This document shows positions 1 to 7,840 of a stretch of DNA of 17,889 nt, piece by piece; position 1 is the stretch's first letter, and every line of letters starts with the position of its first letter. Source of the DNA: Halobacteriales archaeon SW_9_67_25 (GTDB taxonomy: Archaea; Halobacteriota; Halobacteria; Halobacteriales; Haloarculaceae); the NCBI GenBank assembly GCA_003022745.1, contig PXSU01000142.1:1-17889 (forward strand), given 5' to 3'. Made by a program: the position numbers and the translations under genes. Under the pieces are notes generated by a model. It was not told the DNA's origin. It saw only the letters and a program-made list of their open reading frames with translations, and ran no database searches.

Positions 1-715
1 CCGCGAACGCCTCGTGCGACGAGCGCATCCGCGCGCTGGCCGCGACGGGGGCGCGGTCCAGCAGGTACCGTGCCGTGTTGATCGGGTAGATGCCGATATC
101 CATCACCGTGGCGCCGTACCCGGTCAGATCGGGGTCCAGCCGCCACTGGTCGGGGTCGGGAACCATCTCCAGCAGCGACTGCATGAACGATCCGTTGACC
201 TGGACGGGGTCGCCGATAAAGCCCGATTCGATCAGTTCGCGGGCCCGCCGGACGGCGGGTTCGACCTGCATCCGGTAGCCGGTCATCAGCGGGACGCCAG
301 CCGCTTCGGCGGCCTCGACCATCCGCCGGCCGCGTTCGACGGTCGCCTCGATGGGCTTCTCGGTCAGGACCGCCTTGCCGTACTCGGCCGCCGTCTCGGC
401 GTACTCGAGGTGGGTGGCGTTGGGCGTCCCGATGTAGACCGCGTCGTAGTCATCGGTCACGGCGTCGTCGTGGAACTCCTCGTAGGTGATCGCGTGGTCG
501 ATGTCGTGACTTGATGCGATCCGTTCGGCCTTCTCGCGGGAACTGCTCACGAGGGTAGCTGTCTCGCAGAGCGTCGTGTTCTCGATGGCGGGCAGCGCGA
601 CGTCCGTCGTCCACCACCCGAGGCCCACGAGCGCGAACCGGACCGTCCCGGCGTCGGTGTCCGCCGTCTGCCAGTCGCGCTCGGTGTAGCCGTCGAACCA
701 CTCGGTGAGTGTCAT
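1..715 (-). CDS. Gfo/Idh/MocA oxidoreductase, D-xylose 1-dehydrogenase-like (3' end outside window)
   Basis: The reading frame is open from an ATG at 715 to the window edge (238 codons), so the C-terminus is missing. Residues about 25-40 carry a glycine-rich Rossmann stretch (VGLGWWTTD). Residues 96-101 read IGTPNA, and residues 119-121 are the EKP signature that supplies the catalytic lysine in this family. Family enzymes oxidise sugars with NAD(P). The N-terminus ([16 protein letters not shown]) resembles haloarchaeal Gfo6-type D-xylose dehydrogenases from memory; the substrate assignment is inference. The start is supported by a TATA-like element 28 bases upstream, which suggests a leaderless transcript. 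The gene is divergent from the aldo/keto reductase remnant. The nearby dehydratase and sugar importer fit a non-phosphorylative sugar pathway. Another sugar or inositol dehydrogenase specificity is possible. Confidence 0.85.
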   Translation of the reverse strand, partial: MTLTEWFDGYTERDWQTADTDAGTVRFALVGLGWWTTDVALPAIENTTLCETATLVSSSREKAERIASSHDIDHAITYEEFHDDAVTDDYDAVYIGTPNATHLEYAETAAEYGKAVLTEKPIEATVERGRRMVEAAEAAGVPLMTGYRMQVEPAVRRARELIESGFIGDPVQVNGSFMQSLLEMVPDPDQWRLDPDLTGYGATVMDIGIYPINTARYLLDRAPVAASARMRSSHEAFA

Positions 716-738
716 GGAACGGGGTACGCCCAGGGGCC

Positions 739-746
739 CCTTATGC
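739..746 (-). promoter_or_regulatory. Putative TATA element for the Gfo-family dehydrogenase
   Basis: Read on the minus strand this is GCATAAGG, centred about 28 bases before the ATG at 715. That is the expected archaeal TATA distance for a transcript starting at or next to the start codon. The rest of the 716-811 divergent spacer is GC-rich and shows no clear TATA box for the plus-strand gene. Confidence 0.4.
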
Positions 747-811
747 TCGCTGCACCGGAGAGCGGGGACGGGGTTCGCAACCGTTAGGCCACTGGCGGGA
801 CTGGCAGGTGC

Positions 812-1240
812 ATGGACGAACGACCGCTCGGAGCGACGGGCTACAGTGTCACAGAGGTGGGTATGGGGACCTGGAACATCGGCGGCGACTGGGGTGACGT
901 GGCAGACGAGCAGGGACGTGCGGCGATCACCGCAGCCCTCGAGTCAGGGGTGAACTTCCTCGACACTGCCGATGTCTACGGCGACGGGCGCAGTGAGCGG
1001 CTCATCCGCGAGGTGCTGTCCGAGCGCGAGGAGGAGCCAGTCGTCGCAACGAAGGCTGGACGCCGGTTGGACCCCCACGAACCGGACCGGTACACGGAGG
1101 CGAACCTGCGACGGTTCGTCGACCGGTCGCGGGAGAACGTCGCGGCGGCCGACCTCCCCCGGCTGCCCGCGGAGACCCACCAGGAGGTCCGGGACGTCTA
1201 CGACGAGCACGTCCGCGAACACGTACACCACCGCTGGTGA
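812..1240 (+). pseudogene. Aldo/keto reductase with central region deleted in frame
   Basis: The 142-codon frame begins as a normal aldo/keto reductase: [20 protein letters not shown], then FLDTADVYG with the catalytic Asp51 and Tyr56, and VVATKAG with Lys81. After residue about 110 (FVDRSREN) it passes straight into what looks like a family C-terminus (ADLPRLPAETHQEV, ending EHVREHVHHRW). Full-length relatives are about 320 residues, so roughly 180 central residues are absent, although the frame is kept. The lost part includes the QLH segment with the catalytic histidine and most of the TIM barrel and NADPH site. The product would therefore be inactive as a reductase. The ATG at 812 starts in the usual place for the family. 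The membrane-protein gene follows after 22 bases. A new short functional protein is possible but less likely than a remnant. Confidence 0.85.
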
Positions 1241-1262
1241 GGTGGGGCGGAGCGTGACGGGG

Positions 1263-1868
1263 ATGTTCGAGACGGCGTGTCGGTTCCCCCTGGCGACCAG
1301 CGACGGGCGAGACAGCCTCGCCGTGGCGTCCGGGCTCGTCCTGGCGACGCTGGTTCTCCTGCGCGTCGCCAGGGCAGTCTGGCCCGACGCGCTCGCGGTG
1401 GCCGCGCTCGCACTCGCCGCGGTGCCAGCCGTGCTGTTTGCGGGCCTGCTGGGGTCGATACTGCAGGCGGACGGCGCGGACCCCGAGTTGCCGGAGGTCG
1501 GACTGGCCTCACTCCAGAACGCCGCGAGCGAGGGGATGGGCCGGACCGGCGTCGCAATCGCGGGAACGAGCGCCATGGTCCTCGCGCTGGCGCTGGGCTA
1601 CGCGCTGCCGGCCGCGCTCGCAGCCGGCAACCGGAACGGACTCCGGGCCGCTCTCCGGGTGCGGTCCCTGCCCGGCCTGCAAAGCGGCGCGTACTTCGCA
1701 GCATGGGTGGGCGCAGGCGTCCTCGTCGTCCTCGGCTGGACCGCGCTCGGCGTGGCCGGAACGGGGACGCTCCTCGCGGTCCTGGCTGCCTTCTGGTTCG
1801 CATACGCGCATCTCGCGGCTGCGCGACTCGTCAGAGAGGGCGTCACGCGGGCGAGTGGTCGCGCCTGA
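1263..1868 (+). CDS. Small multi-pass membrane protein, DUF4013-like
   Basis: This 201-residue protein has about five hydrophobic segments, near residues 20-38, 41-65, 95-122, 140-163 and 165-187. The short N-terminus (MFETACRFPLATSDGRDSL) resembles the FP/D start of haloarchaeal DUF4013 membrane proteins, from memory only. No catalytic motif is visible and the function is unknown. The ATG at 1263 was chosen because it lies directly before the first membrane segment and 22 bases after the preceding stop; an in-frame GTG at 1254 is also possible. The frame stays open far upstream, but that stretch overlaps the reductase remnant and is arginine- and serine-rich, unlike a real protein. It converges on the sugar ABC ATPase gene, with 18 bases between the two stop codons. 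Confidence 0.7.
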   Translation: MFETACRFPLATSDGRDSLAVASGLVLATLVLLRVARAVWPDALAVAALALAAVPAVLFAGLLGSILQADGADPELPEVGLASLQNAASEGMGRTGVAIAGTSAMVLALALGYALPAALAAGNRNGLRAALRVRSLPGLQSGAYFAAWVGAGVLVVLGWTALGVAGTGTLLAVLAAFWFAYAHLAAARLVREGVTRASGRA

Positions 1869-1886
1869 GACCGGCCAGGTGGACGG

Positions 1887-3041
1887 TCAGCCGGGTGGGG
1901 AGTCGATCTCGGCGACGTCCCGACTCTTGACCCGCCGGTTGTGTAGCGCCGTCCCGCTGGCCCGGTCGAAGACGTGGATGGCGTCTTCGGGGATGTGAGC
2001 GACGACCGACTGGCCGGCCGACACCTCCCGCATCCCGCCGGTGGTCGCCACGAGCGTGTTCGTCTCGGTCGCCTCGTCGCCGAAAGTCAGGTAGACGGTG
2101 TTCTCGTCGCCCATCGGTTCGACGACGTCGACGGTCACCTCGAAGTAGTGCTCGGCTGTCGCCGTCCCGAGTATCTCGACGGCCTCGGGACGGATGCCCA
2201 ACACGAGTTCACGCGTCCCGCCGAAATCGGTTGCGACCGCCTCCGAGACCGGGTACTCGAAGGCCGACGCGACCAGCGTGCCGTCGCGGTGTGTCACGTC
2301 GAAGAAGTTCATCGACGGTTCGCCCAGGAACCCGGCGACGAACCGGTTCGCGGGTTCGTGGTAGCATTCGAGAGGGGTAGCGACCTGCTGGAGGCGGCCG
2401 CCGTCCAGGATCGCAATCCGGTCGCCCATGGTCATCGCCTCCGTCTGGTCGTGGGTCACGTACACTGTCGTCACACCCAGGTCCTCCTGGAGGCGCTGGA
2501 GTTCGGTGCGCATCTGTGCCCGGAGTTTGGCGTCGAGGTTGCTGAGTGGCTCGTCCATCAGGAACACGGACGGGTCGCGGACGATCGCCCGACCGAGCGC
2601 GACCCGCTGTTGCTGGCCACCGGAGAGTTCGGTGGGTTTGCGCTCCAGCAACTCGGGGATGTCGAGCATCTCGGCGGTCTCCTCGACCCGGCGCTGGATC
2701 TCCTCGTCCGGGAGGTCCGTCGACTCCTCCAGCCCGAACGCCATGTTCCCGCGGACCGTCATGTGGGGATAGAGCGCGTAGGACTGGAACACCATCGCGA
2801 TGTCCCGGTGCTGGGATTTGACGTCCTCGATGGACTCCCCGTCCAGCCGGATGGTACCGCTGGTGACCGATTCGAGGCCCGCGACCATCCGGAGCGTGGT
2901 GGACTTGCCACAGCCCGAGGGTCCGACGACGACGACGAACTCCCCCTGGTCGATCGATACCGAGACGTTGTCGACAGCGACGATCTCGTCGTCGCCGTCC
3001 TGGAATATTTTCGTCAGTGAGTCGAGTTCGAGTTCAGCCAT
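1887..3041 (-). CDS. CUT1-type sugar ABC transporter ATP-binding protein (MalK/UgpC family)
   Basis: The 384-residue cytoplasmic ATPase energises sugar import. Visible motifs are Walker A GPSGCGKST at 40-48, Q-loop VFQSYALYP at 84-92, signature LSGGQQQRV at 139-147, Walker B VFLMDEP at 159-165, D-loop SNLD, and the switch histidine in THDQ at 197. The C-terminal 140 residues form the TOBE/regulatory region (for example LGIRPEAVEIL). The length matches the MalK/UgpC family. The ATG at 3041 is preceded by a GGAGG Shine-Dalgarno-like sequence about 7 bases upstream. It is the last gene of the transporter set, 114 bases after the second permease. The exact sugar cannot be read from the ATPase. 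The gene is intact, even though the first permease in the same set is broken. Confidence 0.95.
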   Translation of the reverse strand: MAELELDSLTKIFQDGDDEIVAVDNVSVSIDQGEFVVVVGPSGCGKSTTLRMVAGLESVTSGTIRLDGESIEDVKSQHRDIAMVFQSYALYPHMTVRGNMAFGLEESTDLPDEEIQRRVEETAEMLDIPELLERKPTELSGGQQQRVALGRAIVRDPSVFLMDEPLSNLDAKLRAQMRTELQRLQEDLGVTTVYVTHDQTEAMTMGDRIAILDGGRLQQVATPLECYHEPANRFVAGFLGEPSMNFFDVTHRDGTLVASAFEYPVSEAVATDFGGTRELVLGIRPEAVEILGTATAEHYFEVTVDVVEPMGDENTVYLTFGDEATETNTLVATTGGMREVSAGQSVVAHIPEDAIHVFDRASGTALHNRRVKSRDVAEIDSPPG

Positions 3042-3155
3042 GGATGTCCCTCCGCTGCCTGCGGGTCAGCCTACCGGTGATGGACGCGCCGGGGACTTGA
3101 CTCCTCCGGCGTGGCCTGGCGTGCTCCGGGATGTCGGCTGCAGCCGAGGGTCGTC

Positions 3156-4142
3156 TCACGTCGCCACCCCCTCGGCGAACTCGTCGCCGAAGCCGATGTA
3201 GACGGCTAGCGTCGGGAGCGCGGCCAGGAACGCGCCGGCCATCCGGAGCGCGAAGTCGGTTCCCTCCTGTGAGGTGCCGAGTCCGGCGAGGATCAGGACG
3301 ACGGGGGCGGCCGCACTCGACTCGGTGGCGACCAGCACCAGCGTGAACAGCAGGTCGTTCCAGATCTGCGTGAACTGGTAGATCAGTACGACCGCGAACA
3401 TCGGCGTCGACAGCGGCAGGACGATCCGCCGGTAGACCCGCCGGAGCGAGGCCCCGTCCAGGCGCGCGGACTCGATCATCTCCTCGCTCATGTTCTTGTA
3501 GTAGGACCGAAAGAGGATCGTACAGATGGGGATGCCGTAGGCCACGTGGGTGACGATCAACTCGATGATGCCGACGTAGTCGTCGTTGATTCCCAGGGCC
3601 CAGACGAACCCGAGCAGCTCGTTGAGTGGCACGACGTTCGACCAGAACTGGGTGAGCGGGATCAAAACCGCCTGGTAGGGAATGAAGATGCCCGCGACGA
3701 ACATGGTGATCACCACTGCCTTGTATCGCCCACGGAGGTTGGTCGTCGTGAGTCCGTAGGCGGCCAGACTCCCGAAGCTGGCGGAGATGATCGTCGCCGG
3801 AACCGCATAGAGGACGCTGTTCCCGACGCCACGGAGCAACACGTCGAAGGCGGTCTGCCACTTCTCGAGCGTGAACCCCTCGGCGGGCGGTGCGAACGGT
3901 GCGGTCTCCGTGACAGCCCCCGTGGTCTTGAAAGATGTGACCAGCCCCGTCTCGATGGGCGTCATGTAGAACGCGACCAGCGCGAGCAGGGTCACGTACA
4001 ACCCCGCGCGGCCCGCGTCGACGCCGGCGAGTCTGGCACGCAGGCCCCCTTCGTCTGCTGCAGTGCCGCCGTCAGTTCGTACGGGAGCAGTGTCGCGTTC
4101 GGCGTCCGTCCCGGCAGGACCCCCCTCACGGCAGTCAGTCAT
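3156..4142 (-). CDS. Sugar ABC transporter permease 2 (MalG/UgpE family)
   Basis: This 328-residue inner-membrane permease is of the binding-protein-dependent type. An N-terminal polar stretch of about 46 residues is followed by a first membrane helix (LYVTLLALVAFYMTPIETG). The EAA loop that docks the ATPase is at about 221-241 (EMIESARLDGASLRR with VLPL following). The C-terminus (FLAALPTLAVYI) is typical of complete members. The ATG at 4142 is chosen because it overlaps the stop of permease 1 in an ATGA junction, implying translational coupling; the longer upstream frame belongs to permease 1. The protein is intact and would need a partner permease, which is disrupted here. A MalG-like role with unknown sugar specificity is the best call. 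Confidence 0.93.
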   Translation of the reverse strand: MTDCREGGPAGTDAERDTAPVRTDGGTAADEGGLRARLAGVDAGRAGLYVTLLALVAFYMTPIETGLVTSFKTTGAVTETAPFAPPAEGFTLEKWQTAFDVLLRGVGNSVLYAVPATIISASFGSLAAYGLTTTNLRGRYKAVVITMFVAGIFIPYQAVLIPLTQFWSNVVPLNELLGFVWALGINDDYVGIIELIVTHVAYGIPICTILFRSYYKNMSEEMIESARLDGASLRRVYRRIVLPLSTPMFAVVLIYQFTQIWNDLLFTLVLVATESSAAAPVVLILAGLGTSQEGTDFALRMAGAFLAALPTLAVYIGFGDEFAEGVAT

Positions 4143-5093
4143 AGGTTCCCCCTCCGGTACTGGTAGACGAGATAGGGACCGATAATCGAGAGCGCCATCG
4201 CGAAGAGGACGATGGCGATGGCAGCCCCGAAGGCCCAGTTCTGGTTCGAGTAGGCTTCCCGGACCATCTTCGTCGCGAGGATGTCGGCGCCGTTGGGCGG
4301 CCGGAAGTTCGACACCAGCGAGAACAGGAAGTCGAACGCCTTCAGCGCGAAGACCATCAACACGACAGAGGCGCTGATGGTCGCTCCCTTGAGTTGTGGG
4401 ATGATGACCCGCCGGTACATACTGAGCGTCGAGGCACCGTCGACCGTGGCCGCCTCGTAGTGTTCGGCGGGGATCGCACGCAGACCGGCGAGGTAGACGA
4501 CCATGGCGTACCCGGAGAACTGCCAGACCAGCGCGAAGATCACCGCCCACAGGACCACCGAGGAGTTCCCGATCCAGTCGATCGGGCCGACCCCGACGGT
4601 GCCGAGGGCGATGTTGACGACGCCGTTGTTGAAGTTGTACATCCACAGCCAGAACTGCGCGGTCACGACAGGTAGATCGTCCGGAACGTGTTCTCGAACC
4701 GTATACCCCGGTCGATGAGGATGGCGAGACCGAGCCCGATCACGAGCGTGGCAGCGGTGAACGCGACGATGAGAATGAAGGTATTGACCGTCGCGTCGAT
4801 CACGCCGGAATCCGTGGCGGCCCGGACGTACATCTCGAAGTCGAGATCCCCGTAATCCGGCGCCTGGCCGAACCCCTCGTAGTCGGTCAGCGAAATCAGC
4901 AGGTTCCAGACGATGGCGCCGTAGACGAAAAGCCCCATCAGGAGAAACGGGGGCAGCCAGAACGGCAACGACTCGACGAAGTCGCCGCCGAACCGGTCGT
5001 CGAGTCGCTGACCGACCCGCCCGAACGGACCGCGGCGGTCGCGGCACTACCGCTCCCGACGACACGGCGGAGGCGTGAGACGATCCCCGGCAT
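4139..5093 (-). pseudogene. Sugar ABC transporter permease 1 (MalF/UgpA family), two frame disruptions
   Basis: Permease 1 is readable only across three frames. It begins at the ATG at 5093 (MPGIVSRLRRVV). It changes frame somewhere below 5046, because the second frame has a TAG at 5047-5049. It then continues as ESLPFWLPPFLLMGLFVYG to RTIYLS, followed by a stop at about 4666. It resumes in a third frame as VTAQFWLWMYNFN, with the EAA-type loop EHYEAATVDGAS, and ends at 4139 overlapping permease 2. From memory, intact relatives have about eight more residues (LPMSLSFV-like) between YL and VTAQ, so the second lesion looks like a deletion of about 22 bases. The first is equivalent to a 1-base loss. 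Without this subunit the transporter could not assemble normally. Sequencing error could explain the first lesion but hardly the second. Confidence 0.85.
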
Positions 5094-5106
5094 CTGCGCG
5101 CAACGA

Positions 5107-6414
5107 TCAGATGGCGTCGATGAAGCCGGCCGTCGCCGCGTCGACGTTGTACGGACCGGTGAACTCCGAACTGATGACCTCGTTGAGCGCGGTCATCGTC
5201 TCGCGTTCGACCGCCAGCCCGTGCTGGAGGGTCGGCGGCCGGTGTTCGGCGTTGGCGAAGTCCTCGGCCGTCTCCTGGAGGAACGGGCCGAACGGGTCCA
5301 TACTGACGTCGGTCCGGGTCGGGATCGATCCCTTGAACTGGTTGAACGCGATCTGGGCGTCCTCGCTGCCGACGAACTCCAGCCAGGTCTTGGACGCCTC
5401 CGGACTCGGGTTGTCCGCGGGGTAGAGGAAGGAGTCGAAGTGCAGGGTGTACATGTTCCCCGTCCCGGGGAACGGAACGAAGCCCCAGTCCTCGTCGTAG
5501 GCGAAGTCCTCGGAGTTGCGGTAGGCCCCGGCCGCCCAGTTGCCCTGGTGGATGAAGGCAGCGTTTCCGTTGATGATGTTCTCGTTCGAGCCGGTCAGCC
5601 CGATGGTGGAGGCGTCGTCGTTGATGTAGTTCTCCAGCACGGTCGCGGTAGTCTCGAAGGTAGCCCGGACGGCGCTCTCGTCGCCATCGCCCTCGATGAA
5701 GGCCATGTAGGCGTCGAAACCCTCCCCGCCGAGCATCATCGCGGCCCACAGCTGGGTTGTCGTCCAGGTCCCCTGCATGCCGTGGGTCATCGGAATCGCG
5801 TCGGTCTCCGTGGCGACCGTTTCGAGGGCGTCCGCGAACGCCGAGACGCTGTCGAGCGAGTCGGGGTCGACGCCCGCCTCCTCGACGACCTCGATGTTGT
5901 AGAACAGGCAGTTCAGCCGGTGAGAGCCCAGGGGCACGGCCCGGAAGCTCCCACCCTGTTTGTGGAGATCGACCGCCTCGTCAACCATGACGTCCTCGAA
6001 GCCAGCGTCAGCCCAGACGCCGTCGACACTGCCGAGCACGCCCTCGTAGCGCAGGAGGTTCGGACCCGGCCAGTTCGCAAAGGAACTCGGCGGATCGCCG
6101 CTCTGGAGGCGGTTCGCGACCACGGCGTCAAGGTTCTCGTTGCCGCCCCCGCCGATCGGGTTGAACTCCGTCTCGATGTCCGGGTGTTGCTCCTCGAAGA
6201 CCGCGGGCAGTTCGTCGGCAGCCTTCGCCCCGTCGCCGCCAGTCCACCCGTGGAGCACTTCGAGTGTGCCCATGGACATATCGTCCCCGTCACCACCGTC
6301 GCCACCGTCCTCGCTGTCACCGCCACCGTCCCCGGAACAGCCCGCGAGAGCCACTGTCGAGGCGAGTCCTGTTGCCTGTACGAACCGTCGCCGCGAAATC
6401 GAATCGTCCAGCAT
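5107..6414 (-). CDS. Sugar ABC transporter substrate-binding lipoprotein (Tat-exported)
   Basis: This 435-residue extracellular binding protein belongs to the family 1 solute-binding group. The N-terminus has a twin-arginine motif SRRRFVQATG at 7-16 and a lipobox LAGC with Cys26, followed by a Gly/Asp/Ser-rich linker (residues 27-47) typical of haloarchaeal lipoproteins. The mature domain contains GTLEVLHGWTGGDGAKA, FEEQHPDIE and the late QGNWAAGAYRNSE segment that commonly lines the ligand cleft. It is the first gene of the transporter set: its stop lies 13 bases before the permease 1 start. The 133-base region upstream has an AT-rich promoter with dyad symmetry. The frame is uninterrupted. 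Neighbouring sugar dehydrogenase and sugar-acid dehydratase genes suggest a sugar ligand, but specificity cannot be read directly. Confidence 0.94.
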   Translation of the reverse strand: MLDDSISRRRFVQATGLASTVALAGCSGDGGGDSEDGGDGGDGDDMSMGTLEVLHGWTGGDGAKAADELPAVFEEQHPDIETEFNPIGGGGNENLDAVVANRLQSGDPPSSFANWPGPNLLRYEGVLGSVDGVWADAGFEDVMVDEAVDLHKQGGSFRAVPLGSHRLNCLFYNIEVVEEAGVDPDSLDSVSAFADALETVATETDAIPMTHGMQGTWTTTQLWAAMMLGGEGFDAYMAFIEGDGDESAVRATFETTATVLENYINDDASTIGLTGSNENIINGNAAFIHQGNWAAGAYRNSEDFAYDEDWGFVPFPGTGNMYTLHFDSFLYPADNPSPEASKTWLEFVGSEDAQIAFNQFKGSIPTRTDVSMDPFGPFLQETAEDFANAEHRPPTLQHGLAVERETMTALNEVISSEFTGPYNVDAATAGFIDAI

Positions 6415-6444
6415 TAATACAACGGTTCCTCGCAGGGGAGCACT

Positions 6445-6476
6445 GATAAATATTTGGTACTATAGTAGTGAAATAT
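6445..6476 (-). promoter_or_regulatory. AT-rich promoter and dyad before the sugar binding-protein gene
   Basis: This is the only AT-rich stretch in the 6415-6547 spacer. On the minus strand ATATTTATC (6453-6445) is a reasonable TATA box about 31-39 bases before the ATG at 6414. A perfect 10-bp palindrome TACTATAGTA lies at 6458-6467. It is nearly centred between outer arms ATATTT (6450-6455) and AAATAT (6471-6476). An overlapping TATA box and dyad would suit an operator for a sugar-responsive regulator; that role is inference. Confidence 0.4.
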
Positions 6477-6511
6477 CACAACACCACGCACACTCCGGGA
6501 GTCGTGGTCGT

Positions 6512-6537
6512 CCGGCCCAGAGGTGGGCCTCTGCCGG
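6512..6537. terminator. Hairpin just after the dehydratase stop, possible terminator
   Basis: CAGAGG (6518-6523) and CCTCTG (6528-6533) pair around a TGGG loop. Outer CCGG arms (6512-6515 and 6534-6537) extend the stem past a CC bulge. A second small symmetric stretch, ACTCC-G-GGAGT, lies at 6492-6502. The position, 11 bases after the minus-strand stop at 6548, fits a terminator, but no T-tract follows, so the function is uncertain. Confidence 0.3.
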
Positions 6538-6547
6538 CAGCGGTCTG

Positions 6548-7617
6548 TCACCACTCTGCGATGGAGCCGTCGTCGTGGCGCCAGACGGGGTTGTGCCAAT
6601 CCACCTCTCCGGCCCGCGCCTCGATGACTGCTTCGTCGACAGTCACGCCCAGGCCCGGTCCCTCCGGGAGGTCGACGTATCCGTCCGCGTAGTCGAAGAC
6701 CGAAGGGTCCTCGACGTAGTCCAGCAGGTCGGCGGTCTCGTTGTAGTGGATGTTCAGTGACTGTTCCTGGACGAGGGCGTTCGCGGCGACTGCATCGACC
6801 TGGAGACACGACGCCAGCGCGACCGGGCCGAGCGGGCAGTGGGGGGCGAGCGCGACGTCGTGAGCCTCGGCCATCGCGGCGATGCGTTTGACCTCGGAGA
6901 TACCCCCGGCGTGGCTCAGGTCCGGCTGGACGACGTCGACCGCGCCGTCCGCGAACAACGGGGCGAAGTCCCACCGCGAGTAGAGCCGTTCGCCGGTGGC
7001 TATCGGCGTGTCGGTGTGTGCGGCGACCCCCGGCAGCGCGTCCTCCTGGCCGGGACGGACCGGTTCCTCGACGAAGAAGGGGTCGTGCGGTTCGAGCGCC
7101 GTCGCGAGTCGCTTTGCCATCGCTTTCGAGGCCCGGCCGTGAAAATCGACCGCAACGTCGACCTCCGGCCCGACCCGGTCGCGGACCGCGGCCAGTCGCT
7201 CGGCCGCGGCGTCTCGGCCGCGTCCGCGACCGCCGTGGGTTCGTCGCCGCCAATCCACCCGTAGACCTGTACGCGGTCTCTGACCCGCCCGCCGAGCAAC
7301 TCGTAGACCGGTGCGCCGAAGTGCTTGCCCTTGATGTCCCACAGCGCCTGGTCGATGCCAGCGATTGCGGACATGAGGACCGGGCCGCCGCGGTAGAACC
7401 CACCCCGGTACATCGTCTGCCAGTGGTCCTCGATCAGCCCCGGCGGCTCGCCGAGCAGGTACTCCTCCAGCAGTTCTTCGACGGCCCCCCGGACCGTTCT
7501 GGCCCGGCCCTCGACGACCGGTTCGCCCCACCCGACCAGCCCGTCGCTGGTCTCGACGCGCAGGAACAGCCACCTCGGGGGGAGGTCGTACAGCTCGTAG
7601 TCGGTAATCCGGGACAT
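6548..7617 (-). pseudogene. dgoD: Galactonate/xylonate-type dehydratase (enolase superfamily), frameshifted by internal deletion
   Basis: The N-terminal part starts at the ATG at 7617 ([19 protein letters not shown]) and contains [22 protein letters not shown] and [12 protein letters not shown]. It stays in frame to about 7225 ([17 protein letters not shown]). The C-terminal part is in another frame, from [13 protein letters not shown] to the end DDGSIAEW. It holds the metal and acid-base residues of the GalD type: VDFHGR, FVEEP, ATGER and APHCPLG. Intact relatives, as remembered, have about 30 residues between these parts, including a KMN motif; here nearly all are missing and the frame changes. 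The span is 1070 bases, not divisible by three. A 10-bp direct repeat CTCGGCCGCG (7199-7208 and 7213-7222, plus strand) sits at the junction. Translation from the native start cannot reach the active site, so the gene is probably dead. Galactonate or xylonate as the ancestral substrate is inference. Confidence 0.88.
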
Positions 7618-7840
7618 CTGGCCCAGTGTAGCACGTCCCCCTTGAAGGGTCTTGTCAGGCACCCTCTCCAAGCCCCGTCCAGCGGAGACCAGGAAGGATG
7701 GCAGAGACAGCAGTACTTATCCTCAGTGACGGCCAATGGGTGGGTGACGTGTCAACTCTCGAAACTGGCAGAGACGGGCTCTCGCGACAGACCAGCAAGA
7801 GTCACCGCTACGACAACGGCAGGCGGCCGAGGGTGGACAG

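Noticed and set aside
1974..3020. A long plus-strand frame of 348 codons opposite the sugar ABC ATPase
   Set aside because: It is the antisense shadow of a confidently identified ATPase. Long antisense frames are expected in GC-rich haloarchaeal DNA.
3042..3155. A possible small gene between permease 2 and the ATPase
   Set aside because: The 114-base gap has no acidic open frame with a plausible start; it looks like a plain spacer with a ribosome-binding site for the ATPase.
5221..6417. A 398-codon plus-strand frame opposite the binding-protein gene
   Set aside because: Shadow of the Tat lipoprotein gene, with no recognisable domain and a Val/Arg/Glu-rich composition typical of antisense frames.
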